Position numbers and translations under genes: made by a program. From the NCBI GenBank assembly GCA_025997955.1, contig BNVH01000053.1, positions 1-26,391 on the forward strand: a stretch of 26,391 nucleotides of DNA. Direction: 5' to 3'. This document shows positions 1 to 6,780 of the stretch, in pieces. Origin of the DNA: Synergistales bacterium. GTDB taxonomy: Bacteria > Synergistota > Synergistia > Synergistales > Aminobacteriaceae. Each line of letters starts with the position of its first letter. The first letter of the stretch is position 1. Below the pieces are notes generated by a model. It had not been told where the DNA came from. It did no database searches and saw nothing but the letters and a program-made list of their open reading frames with translations.

Positions 1-34
1 TTGAGATAGGGCTAACTCCCCTTTTGTTGGCTCT

Positions 35-62
35 ATTTTATCATATTTCAGCTAAAGCACAA
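35..62 (-). promoter_or_regulatory. Possible promoter for a gene left of the window
   Basis: On the minus strand TTGTGC and TAAAAT are separated by 16 bases, just downstream of the terminator that ends the candidate RNA. It would drive a gene beyond base 1. Both hexamers depart from consensus, so this is a weak call. Confidence 0.3.
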
Positions 63-68
63 TATACT

Positions 69-96
69 AAAAAAGCACTCCTATCGGGGCGCTTTT
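69..96 (-). terminator. Rho-independent terminator of the candidate minus-strand RNA
   Basis: The arms are AAAAGCACTCC (71-81) and GGGGCGCTTTT (86-96), with a TATC loop and one mismatch. Read on the minus strand the stem runs into six T residues at 74-69. It could work weakly in the plus direction too. Confidence 0.5.
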
Positions 97-323
97 CGCT
101 TCCGAAAGGGGGTGAGAGCGTGGCGAATCTATCCCAGAGTAACAGGATTAGACGAGCCAGCCAATACAGAGCAGCAGTAAGGTGTGAAAACCTCGTCAAG
201 GTCTCCTTACCGCTGCGTCTGTCTCGGGATTTAGCGCGATATTTCCGCATTTCATCACCTTAGCTTTCACAGGGTAAGTTCCCCCGTTGGTAGTGAGCCC
301 TGACTCATCGGAGACCCCTTCTG
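69..323 (-). ncRNA. Candidate structured non-coding RNA or long riboswitch, family not recognised
   Basis: There is no credible protein here; the two overlapping opposite-strand ORFs of 69 and 79 codons look like by-products of base composition. The sequence has nested complementarity. GAAGGGG (321-315, minus) pairs with CCCCTTT (111-105) and would close the molecule. The segment 166-182 pairs with 205-222 in a long arm with two interruptions, ATCCC (131-135) pairs with GGGAT (226-230), and CAGGG (270-274) pairs with CCCTG (298-302). A TATAAT lies at 335-330 on the minus strand, and the U-tract terminator lies at 96-69. I checked by eye for RNase P, SRP, tmRNA, glmS, lysine, cobalamin and T-box signatures and matched none. 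Strand is inferred from the -10 box and U-tract. Confidence 0.38.
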
Positions 324-378
324 CAAGACATTATATTAAAAATATCCGTAAAGTATAGTTTCACAACAAACAATAGAG

Positions 379-401
379 AGCGTCTTGAAGGGCGCTTTTT
401 T
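379..401 (+). terminator. Terminator-like hairpin upstream of the nuclease-like gene
   Basis: AGCGTC and GGCGCT form a six-pair stem (one G-T pair) with a six-base loop, followed by a run of T residues. It lies just before the ribosome binding site of the next gene, so it may end upstream transcription or act as a leader attenuator. Confidence 0.45.
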
Positions 402-429
402 AAAAATACCGATAGGGAGGCGAATGGGC

Positions 430-1050
430 ATGGGAGAGGAAGCAATCCAGTACGACCACAATGTTACATTTGAGAAGGTGTGGGCGGCGCTTGACAGGAT
501 AAGCGTGGACGCAGAGCGCAGCAGACAAGACGCAGAGCGCAGAGCGCAAGAATTTGAGCGCGGTATGCAAGAGTTAAAGCTGTCGATGCAGGAGACTGCC
601 AGGCAAATCGACAAGCTCGGCGGTAGGGATAGCGATCTGATCAAGGAGCTACTTGTGTCGGATACCTTTTTTGCTAAGTTCAAAGCTATGGGTTATATAT
701 TTTCAAAGATTGGCGAAAGGGTTACAATCAAAGACGAACATGATAAAACCTTGGTCGAGATTGATTTTATGCTCGAAAACGAAGAGTATGTTCTGGCAGG
801 AGAAGTTAAACTTCAACCAGATGTCTGCGGCGTGACGGAACACGTAGAACGCATGAAAAAAATCCGCGCCTACTCCGACGAGCGCGGCGACACAAGAAAA
901 CTTATCGGAGCCATAGCCGGAGCCATATTTGACGATCGCGTGAAAGAACGTGCTCAAGCCGCTGGATTCTTTGTCATAACCGCGAGTGGCGAGAATGTCG
1001 ATATAGAACCTTCGCCCGAAGGCTGGAAACCTAAAACGGAGTGGGTTTAA
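430..1050 (+). CDS. Coiled-coil protein with PD-(D/E)XK nuclease-like C-terminal domain (DUF3782-like)
   Basis: A 206-residue soluble protein. Residues about 15-65 are charged and heptad-like (Arg, Glu, Gln rich) and predict a coiled coil. The C-terminal half contains EIDFMLENEEYVLAGEVK, giving Asp112 and an ExK pair (Glu125, Lys127) in the D-x12-ExK spacing of PD-(D/E)XK folds. Proteins with this layout are usually labelled DUF3782 or Rpn/YraN-like restriction-fold proteins; cellular role is unknown. The start was chosen at ATG 430 because AGGGAGG (414-420) is nine bases upstream. ATG 424 is possible but too close to that site, and TTG 385 lies inside a terminator hairpin. It is 18 bases upstream of the TmcAL gene and probably co-transcribed. 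Nuclease activity is inference only. Confidence 0.75.
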   Translation: MGEEAIQYDHNVTFEKVWAALDRISVDAERSRQDAERRAQEFERGMQELKLSMQETARQIDKLGGRDSDLIKELLVSDTFFAKFKAMGYIFSKIGERVTIKDEHDKTLVEIDFMLENEEYVLAGEVKLQPDVCGVTEHVERMKKIRAYSDERGDTRKLIGAIAGAIFDDRVKERAQAAGFFVITASGENVDIEPSPEGWKPKTEWV

Positions 1051-1068
1051 AAATTGTAACATCCCGAT

Positions 1069-2259
1069 ATGAACATCATCGGAATAGTCGCGGAATATAA
1101 TCCTTTTCACAATGGGCACGCGTTTCAAATAGAACGCGCTCGCGTGGCTTTGGGGGAGGACGCGCCGGTCGTTGTTGTGTTGTCGTCGGCATTCACTCAA
1201 CGGGGACTCCCGGCGCTTTTGGATAAATGGACGCGCGCCCGTACCGCTCTTTTGAACGGAGCCGATTTGGTTTTGGAGTTGCCGTTCTTTTACGCGGCTA
1301 ACGGCGGCGCGGAGTTCGCGGGCGGCGCGGTCGATATTTTGGCCGCCACGCGGTTTGCGACGCATATTTCGTTTGGCATGGAAAGCGACATCGAGCCGAA
1401 TACCGAGACAATCATTGATCTTTTACTCACCGAGCCAAAACATTTCAAAGAAAACCTGAAATCAAACTTAGCGCGTGGGCGCTCATACCGGGCGTCCGTC
1501 GCGGAGGCTTTGAGCATGGAGTTTCAGGAGAGTGAGAGGAGTCGCGTTTTTGGGTTTCTCTCGTCGCCTAATAATTCTTTGGCGCTTTCTTATATGCTCA
1601 GAATTAAGAAAATGGGATACGGCCTTATCTCTATTCCCGTGAAGCGCGATACGGCAAGAGCGAACGCCACGTCCATCCGAGACGGCTTTGTGAGAGGGGA
1701 GGCATGGATTGAAAATTCTATGCCGGCGTCGTCATTTAGAACGTTAAAAGAGACTGGGCAAGCCGGACGCGTCGCCAATACGGACGCGCTCTGGGCATTA
1801 TTGCGCGGAGTGCTAATTCGCTCTAAACCGGAGGAATTGAAAAATATATTTGGCATGGACGAGGGGATGGAGAATCTTTTTCTGAAAAACGTAACGCGCG
1901 CCGAAACTCTTGACGATTTTGTGGGGCGTTGCGTATGCGCGCGCTATACGAGAAGCAGATTGCAAAGGCAGACGGCCAGAATCTTAGTTCGCCTTGAGAG
2001 GGATACGGCCCGAGTCATTGCGCAAAATGCCATGCCATACGTCAGAGTTTTGGGCTACACAGCCCGTGGACGAGCCATTTTGCACGAACGCGGCGAAAAT
2101 TCGTCCGTTCCGCTCATAACGCGCCTCGCCGCTGCGCGCGGAAAACGCGGCGTCGATTTAGCCGAAGTGGAGTTCCGCGCAACGCGGATATGGGAATGTC
2201 TGACTCACAATCCGAACTTGAAAAGCGAGACGGAAAATCATATCATTCAGATCCTGTGA
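1069..2259 (+). CDS. tmcAL: tRNA(Met) cytidine acetate ligase
   Basis: A 396-residue protein of the YlbM/TmcAL nucleotidyltransferase-fold family. The enzyme makes acetyl-adenylate from acetate and ATP and transfers acetyl to the wobble cytidine (ac4C34) of elongator tRNA-Met, preventing misreading of AUA. The N-terminus GIVAEYNPFHNGH contains the HxGH nucleotide-binding motif (His14, His17), and ISFGMESD follows the expected second conserved block. Length is normal for the family. The gene starts at an ATG with no obvious Shine-Dalgarno sequence, which suggests translational coupling to the preceding gene 18 bases upstream. Frequent AUA codons throughout this window agree with a need for accurate Met/Ile decoding. 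Family assignment is firm; biochemical role is from characterised homologues. Confidence 0.93.
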   Translation: MNIIGIVAEYNPFHNGHAFQIERARVALGEDAPVVVVLSSAFTQRGLPALLDKWTRARTALLNGADLVLELPFFYAANGGAEFAGGAVDILAATRFATHISFGMESDIEPNTETIIDLLLTEPKHFKENLKSNLARGRSYRASVAEALSMEFQESERSRVFGFLSSPNNSLALSYMLRIKKMGYGLISIPVKRDTARANATSIRDGFVRGEAWIENSMPASSFRTLKETGQAGRVANTDALWALLRGVLIRSKPEELKNIFGMDEGMENLFLKNVTRAETLDDFVGRCVCARYTRSRLQRQTARILVRLERDTARVIAQNAMPYVRVLGYTARGRAILHERGENSSVPLITRLAAARGKRGVDLAEVEFRATRIWECLTHNPNLKSETENHIIQIL

Positions 2260-2379
2260 CTTATCGCGTAAAACGCGCTCAAATTAAACATATCGAATAA
2301 GTGGGATTATAGTATAAATATATCTCAATTGTCAAACAAATGCGTATTTTTATACAGTCATTAAATCAAAAATATGGGC

Positions 2380-2408
2380 TTGTGATTGTGCCGCATTAAA
2401 TGTAGAAT
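2380..2408 (+). promoter_or_regulatory. Candidate promoter for rny-ymdB
   Basis: TTGTGA and TAGAAT are 17 bases apart in the AT-rich 299-base gap between tmcAL and rny. The implied leader is about 145 bases. Near its end an AT-only stem (AAAAATAT / ATATTTTT, 2510-2530) lies just before the ribosome binding site. I see no other gene or RNA in 2260-2558. Confidence 0.33.
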
Positions 2409-2558
2409 TAAAAAGCTGAATTGTTATATCCTTGATTGATTTCATAATCACCGAACGATATATTTTATCTTTTGTCGTCATCTTCGTCGCTATTATCATC
2501 AACGCCTGAAAAAATATTTGAGATATTTTTGGGCTAAATAAGAGGAGTGGGCTACCGT

Positions 2559-4088
2559 ATGCAGTTTACATTTTTGTTCTTAGCGCTGATTATGGGGGGC
2601 GGATTTGGTTTTTTAATCTCCAGAACCATCGACAACAGCCGCTTCAACAGCGTAAGAAATCAGACCAACGCAATGCTGAAAGAAACTACGGAGACAGCGG
2701 AGCGTATCAAGAAAGACCGTGTAACAGAGGCAAGAGACGAGGTTTTTAAGCTTCGTCAGGACGCGGACAGAGACATAAAGGAACGCCGCGGAGAGATTCA
2801 GAGAACTGAGCGCAAATTGGAGCAGAAAGAGGAAAACCTCGACCGCAAGTTGGAAAAAGTGGGACACAAAGAAGACGAACTGCGTCACCGTCAAGATGAG
2901 ATGGACGCCCGTGCCGCCGAGATAGAGTCCTTGATAAAACAACAGGTTGAGCGTCTTGAGGAAATAGCGGGCATGACGCGCGAAGAGGCTCAGGAGATTC
3001 TGCTTCGCAAGACCGAGGAGGAGGCGCAATATATCATAGGGCTTCGCCTCAAGGAGCTTGAGGAAAAAGCCAAGCGCGAGTCCGAACGTAAGGCGAGAGA
3101 CGTGGTAATAATGGCCATTCAGCGTTGCGCCGTCGAATATTCCTCAGACGCCACGGTGAGCGTCGTGCCATTGCCCAACGACGACATGAAGGGGCGAATC
3201 ATAGGGCGCGAGGGACGCAATATACGCGCGTTTGAGACATTGACTGGCGTTGACCTGATAGTCGATGATACGCCGGAGGCCGTGACGCTCAGCAGTTTTG
3301 ACCCAGTGCGGCGCGAAATAGCCCGTCTTTCCCTAGAGCGCCTCATAGTGGACGGGCGCATACATCCGGCGCGCATAGAGGAATTGATCGAAAAGTCCTC
3401 GCGCGAAGTGGAGGAAGAGATTATAGACGCAGGGGAGTCCGCGGTTTTAGAAACTGGCATAAAAAACATACACGCGGAGTTAATACGCACGCTCGGTCAG
3501 CTCAAGTTTCGCTTCAGCTACGGCCAAAACGCCCTGTCGCACAGCCTTGAAGTGTCATATCTCTCAGGCATGATAGCCTCGGAGCTTGGCATAGACCAGG
3601 AATTAGCCCGCCGTTCCGGGCTTCTTCACGATCTCGGCAAGGCCGTAGACCACCAAGTCGAGGGCTCTCACGCCATTATCGGAGCCGACCTCGCCAGACG
3701 TTTCGGCGAGCGTCCCGAGGTTATAAGCGCTATAGCGTCCCACCATGACAACCCCGAATGTAAAAACATATACGATGTGATAGTGGCCTGCGCCGACGCT
3801 ATAAGCGCGTCCCGCCCTGGGGCGCGGCGCGAAAGTCTCGACGCCTATATCAAACGCCTCGAAAAATTAGAGGAATTGGCTCAGGCGTTCACGGGAGTCA
3901 GCAAAGCCTACGCCATACAGGCCGGACGTGAGATTCGCGTTGTCGTCATGCCGAACAACACCGACGACGGGACAGTTCATAAGTTGGCCTACGACATAGC
4001 GCGCAAGATCGAAGAGGAAATGAAGTATCCGGGCCAAATCAAAATAACCGTCTCCCGCGAAATGCGCGCGACGGAGTACGCCAAGTAG
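2559..4088 (+). CDS. rny: Ribonuclease Y
   Basis: A 509-residue membrane-anchored endoribonuclease that begins mRNA decay, acting on 5'-monophosphate RNAs at the inner face of the membrane. Order of parts: an N-terminal membrane helix (about residues 1-22), a long charged coiled coil (about 30-180), a KH RNA-binding domain with GRIIGREGRN (212-221), and an HD domain with LLHDLGKA containing the metal-binding pair His357-Asp358, followed by the family's conserved C-terminal region. Length matches the usual 510-520. The start was set at ATG 2559 because AAGAGGAG (2540-2547) is 11 bases upstream; the alternative GTG at 2547 overlaps that site. ymdB follows after 21 bases, the arrangement found in many bacteria, so the two are probably one operon. 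Confidence 0.96.
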   Translation: MQFTFLFLALIMGGGFGFLISRTIDNSRFNSVRNQTNAMLKETTETAERIKKDRVTEARDEVFKLRQDADRDIKERRGEIQRTERKLEQKEENLDRKLEKVGHKEDELRHRQDEMDARAAEIESLIKQQVERLEEIAGMTREEAQEILLRKTEEEAQYIIGLRLKELEEKAKRESERKARDVVIMAIQRCAVEYSSDATVSVVPLPNDDMKGRIIGREGRNIRAFETLTGVDLIVDDTPEAVTLSSFDPVRREIARLSLERLIVDGRIHPARIEELIEKSSREVEEEIIDAGESAVLETGIKNIHAELIRTLGQLKFRFSYGQNALSHSLEVSYLSGMIASELGIDQELARRSGLLHDLGKAVDHQVEGSHAIIGADLARRFGERPEVISAIASHHDNPECKNIYDVIVACADAISASRPGARRESLDAYIKRLEKLEELAQAFTGVSKAYAIQAGREIRVVVMPNNTDDGTVHKLAYDIARKIEEEMKYPGQIKITVSREMRATEYAK

Positions 4089-4109
4089 TCTTGGGCGGAT
4101 TTTAATACT

Positions 4110-4892
4110 TTGAAAATCTTATTTGTTGGCGATATAGACGGAAGACCGGGGCGAAACGTCTTCACATCATCGCTTCCCGAACTGAACGCGAAACACACCC
4201 CGGATTTCGTGGTCGTCAACTGCGAGAACGCCGCCGCCGGCAAGGGCATGACCGACACGGTGTTCTCACAGCTCTTGGAGGCGGGGGCGCATGGCATGAC
4301 CTCCGGCAACCACATATGGGACAAGAATATTTTTTACCCCACGCTCAGGGGCGACGCGCGGGTTATTCGTCCGGCCAACTACCCGCCAATCTGCCCGGGT
4401 TTCGGCTATACGGTTATAGAGCGCAACGGGGCGAGGCTTGGTCTGTTGAACTTGCAGGGGCGCGTATTTATGCCGCCCATAGACTGCCCGTTTCGCGCCG
4501 CTGACGCCGCGCTCGCCGATTTAGCCGAAAAAGAAGCCGCCAATCTCCCTATATTGGTAGATTTCCACGCTGAGGCCACCTCCGAGAAAAAAGCGCTTGC
4601 GATTTATCTTGACGGGCGCGTCAGCGCTGTTGTTGGCACTCACACTCACGTGCAGACGGCGGACGAGCAGGTTCTCCCCGGCGGTACGGCTTTTATCTCA
4701 GATGTCGGCATGACCGGCGGACACGGAGGGATTATAGGCGTCGCCACGGAGACGGTCTTGCCCCGCTATCTCACTGGACTTCCCGCCAAATTTGAGGTTT
4801 GTGACACAGACGTGCGGCTCAACGCCGTCATTATCGAAACGGACGACGAGACGGCAAGAGCCGTGAACATCACGAGGGTTCAGATGCCATAG
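4110..4892 (+). CDS. ymdB: YmdB-family metallophosphoesterase (2',3'-cyclic nucleotide phosphodiesterase)
   Basis: A 260-residue dinuclear-metal phosphoesterase of the TIGR00282/YmdB family. Metal-ligand motifs are visible in order: GDIDG (Asp8), NCEN (Glu39, Asn40), GNHIWD (Asn67, His68), DFHAEATSEK (His153) and GTHTHVQ (His178, His180). In Bacillus the family affects biofilm and motility regulation and is genetically linked to RNase Y. The start is TTG at 4110, needed to retain the first strand and Asp8; no strong Shine-Dalgarno sequence is present, and the gene probably depends on coupling to rny, 21 bases upstream. It ends nine bases before the convergent hutH stop, with no obvious terminator hairpin between them. 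The family call is secure, the in vivo substrate is not. Confidence 0.93.
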   Translation: MKILFVGDIDGRPGRNVFTSSLPELNAKHTPDFVVVNCENAAAGKGMTDTVFSQLLEAGAHGMTSGNHIWDKNIFYPTLRGDARVIRPANYPPICPGFGYTVIERNGARLGLLNLQGRVFMPPIDCPFRAADAALADLAEKEAANLPILVDFHAEATSEKKALAIYLDGRVSAVVGTHTHVQTADEQVLPGGTAFISDVGMTGGHGGIIGVATETVLPRYLTGLPAKFEVCDTDVRLNAVIIETDDETARAVNITRVQMP

Positions 4893-4901
4893 CATCGGCG
4901 C

Positions 4902-6437
4902 CTAATCCAAAGCCCCAATTTCCGCCTCCACAGCTTTCACAATGGCGCCGCTTTCGGTGAAGGTTAAAAGTTTTGCTATGAGCGGATGCAGATACTCGTC
5001 TTTCTTGAGATACGGCACGACCGTGCGTATGCACTTATGAGCCGCTATCGTGCCGCGCCCCGCCTTTGACGAGGAGAGGCTGAAGTCGAGGCCCTGAGCT
5101 GCCAGCAGCATCTCTATTGAGAGAACCTTTTGGGCATTGTTCAGAATGTTGGCGGCTTTGCGCGCCGAGTAGCCGCCCATTGAGACGTGGTCTTCCTGGT
5201 TTGCCGACGTTGGGATGGAATCCACCGACGAGGGGTGGGCCAAAACTTTATTCTCGGAGACGAGCGCCGCGGATGTGTACTGAGGGATCATGAAGCCGCT
5301 GTTGAGGCCGCTGTCTTCTATTAAAAAAGGAGGTAAGCCCGACAGGGACGAGTCCACGAGGCGCGCCTGCCGGCGCTCTGAAATGCTGGCTATCTCAGCC
5401 GCGGCTATGCCGAAGAAGTCCATAGCCAAGGCGAGGGGCTGCCCGTGGAAATTTCCGCCGCTCAGAACGTCTTCGGCGTCCGGAAAGATAAGCGGGTTGT
5501 CGGTTACGGAGTTTATTTCGGTCTCTAAAACGCCTCGGACATAAGCGAAAGCGTCGCGGCTTGCGCCGTGCACCTGCGGGGCGCAGCGAAGCGAGTAAGC
5601 GTCCTGAACTCTGTCCTTTTTGTAGCGTTCTATTATCTCGCTTCCCTCCGTTATGCGCCTGATGTTGGACGCCACGTTGCCCTGACCCTTATAAGCGCGG
5701 AGGGCGTGAGTGCGGGCGTCGAAAGCGTAGGGTACGCCGTGCATGGCCTCAAGTGAAATAGACATGACTATATCCGCGGTCTTGGCCAAGGAGAGCGCGT
5801 CAACTATGGCCAACGCTCCGACGGCGTTCATCACGGTAGTGCCGTTGTTGAGGGCAAGGCCCTCTTTAGCGCCCAGAGTCACGGGCTTGAGGCCGGCTTT
5901 GGACAGGGCGTCTTTGACCGGAATAATTTGGCCGTTATATTCCGCTTCGCCGTCGCCCAAGATGGCTATGGCGAGGTGCGACAGCGGGCATAGGTCGCCG
6001 GACGCGCCGACTGAGCCCTGAGTTGGGATGAGCGGGTGGATATTGGCGTTCAGGAGGTTTATTAGAGCTGAAAGAGTCTCGAAGCTGATGCCGGAGTGCC
6101 CGCGGCTCAGAGTATTGATACGCAAAAGCATGATGGCCCTTGTGACATCTATGGAGTAAGGATTACCTACACCGCAGGCGTGGCTTCTGAGAAGGTTTTC
6201 CTGCAAAGTCCCGCGGTCTTTTTGGGAAATTTTCACGGACGCCAAGTCTCCGAAACCAGTCGTGATTCCGTAGACCACGCTGTCGGAAGCCGCCCATTTT
6301 TCAACGAGCGCGTTCGCCCTCTTGACGGCAGCAACCGCGTTTTCGGCTAACCTTACGCCGTATCCCTCGCGCGCTACCTTGACGACATCCTCAAGGGTCA
6401 AAGACAATCCATCCAGAACTATCTCTTTTTTGCTCAT
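4902..6437 (-). CDS. hutH: Histidine ammonia-lyase
   Basis: A 511-residue aromatic amino acid lyase that deaminates L-histidine to urocanate, the first step of histidine degradation. The MIO cofactor arises from Ala145-Ser146-Gly147 in GSVGASGDLCPLSHLAI. YGITTGFG (56-63) supplies the catalytic Tyr, and Ser85-His86 in LLRSHACGVG is the substrate-selectivity pair of histidine lyases rather than the Phe-Leu or His-Leu of phenylalanine or tyrosine lyases. The start was set at the second ATG (6437) because the only good ribosome site, GGAGGGA, overlaps the first ATG at 6452 and is correctly spaced for the second. No hutU, hutI or formiminotransferase gene is nearby, so the rest of the pathway must be elsewhere. 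A near-consensus promoter lies about 60 bases upstream. Confidence 0.95.
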   Translation of the reverse strand: MSKKEIVLDGLSLTLEDVVKVAREGYGVRLAENAVAAVKRANALVEKWAASDSVVYGITTGFGDLASVKISQKDRGTLQENLLRSHACGVGNPYSIDVTRAIMLLRINTLSRGHSGISFETLSALINLLNANIHPLIPTQGSVGASGDLCPLSHLAIAILGDGEAEYNGQIIPVKDALSKAGLKPVTLGAKEGLALNNGTTVMNAVGALAIVDALSLAKTADIVMSISLEAMHGVPYAFDARTHALRAYKGQGNVASNIRRITEGSEIIERYKKDRVQDAYSLRCAPQVHGASRDAFAYVRGVLETEINSVTDNPLIFPDAEDVLSGGNFHGQPLALAMDFFGIAAAEIASISERRQARLVDSSLSGLPPFLIEDSGLNSGFMIPQYTSAALVSENKVLAHPSSVDSIPTSANQEDHVSMGGYSARKAANILNNAQKVLSIEMLLAAQGLDFSLSSSKAGRGTIAAHKCIRTVVPYLKKDEYLHPLIAKLLTFTESGAIVKAVEAEIGALD

Positions 6438-6493
6438 GATTTTTCCCTCCATGTTTTATTTTCAAAAAATTGAAACTATTTCAGTTGAATTTT

Positions 6494-6522
6494 ATTATAA
6501 GTAAAAACAGCAAATTCAGCAA
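6494..6522 (-). promoter_or_regulatory. hutH promoter
   Basis: On the minus strand TTGCTG (6522-6517), a 17-base spacer and TATAAT (6499-6494) form a good housekeeping-sigma promoter. The leader to the hutH start is about 50 bases. No clear operator palindrome is seen next to it. Confidence 0.65.
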
Positions 6523-6573
6523 TACCAACAAATTAGAACGGTATATAGTTAGCGTGTATAGTCCATTACCGCA

Positions 6574-6603
6574 ATAAAGCAAAATAAAATAAAGCAAAAT
6601 AAA
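6574..6603. repeat. Tandem duplication of a 15-base AT-rich unit
   Basis: ATAAAGCAAAATAAA occurs twice in perfect tandem between hutH and the first chemoreceptor gene. It is probably slippage in AT-rich intergenic DNA; no function is evident. Confidence 0.8.
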
Positions 6604-6610
6604 ATGACAG

Positions 6611-6629
6611 CCCGTGCTTTTTGCGCGGG
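6611..6629. terminator. Hairpin resembling a remnant of an mcp terminator
   Basis: CCCGTGC and GCGCGGG flank a TTTTT loop. The core is nearly the same as the mcp2 terminator (CCCCGCGC, TTTTT, GCGCGGGG at 11418-11438), but the flanking A/T arms are lost. Without a U-tract it is a poor terminator today. It may mark the end of a former upstream mcp copy, since mcp2 is also preceded by an mcp terminator and the same leader. Confidence 0.4.
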
Positions 6630-6664
6630 TGGTTTATATCGCAAAAAAGTCTAAATTGATGAAA
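6629..6664 (+). repeat. Leader repeat shared by mcp1 and mcp2
   Basis: This segment is repeated exactly at 9019-9054, with GTGGTTTATATCGCAAAA at its start. The next 70 bases are diverged but alignable, through the promoter region. It shows that the duplicated unit included upstream DNA. mcp3 lacks it. Confidence 0.85.
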
Positions 6665-6676
6665 ATTTATTTCTCG

Positions 6677-6710
6677 TGGATAATTATGTAAAATTGCGCT
6701 ATATTATAGC
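6677..6710 (+). promoter_or_regulatory. mcp1 promoter with palindrome over the -10 box
   Basis: TGGATA and TATATT are 17 bases apart. The -10 lies inside GCTATATTATAGC (6698-6710), a perfect inverted repeat around one base. The same arrangement recurs before mcp2. A repressor operator is possible, but an AT-rich palindrome at a -10 can also arise by chance. The -35 is weak. Confidence 0.4.
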
Positions 6711-6780
6711 AATGGAAAAAGTATGTTTAAGTAAAATACATATTGTCGTTAAAATCTTGCGTGAGGGAGTTGGTTTTATT

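Noticed and set aside
24..263. Overlapping ORFs of 79 codons (plus) and 69 codons (minus, 41-250)
   Set aside because: Both are opposite-strand images of one structured region, have no ribosome site and show no protein-like composition; a structured RNA explains the region better.
385..429. N-terminal extension of the nuclease-like protein from TTG 385
   Set aside because: It begins in the loop of a terminator hairpin and has no ribosome site, whereas ATG 430 has a good one.
703..1365. 220-codon minus-strand ORF
   Set aside because: It lies antisense to the nuclease-like gene and the start of tmcAL, both well supported.
6676..6780. 35-codon N-terminal extension of mcp1
   Set aside because: It spans the promoter and leader; the strong site before ATG 6781 and alignment with mcp2 fix the start.
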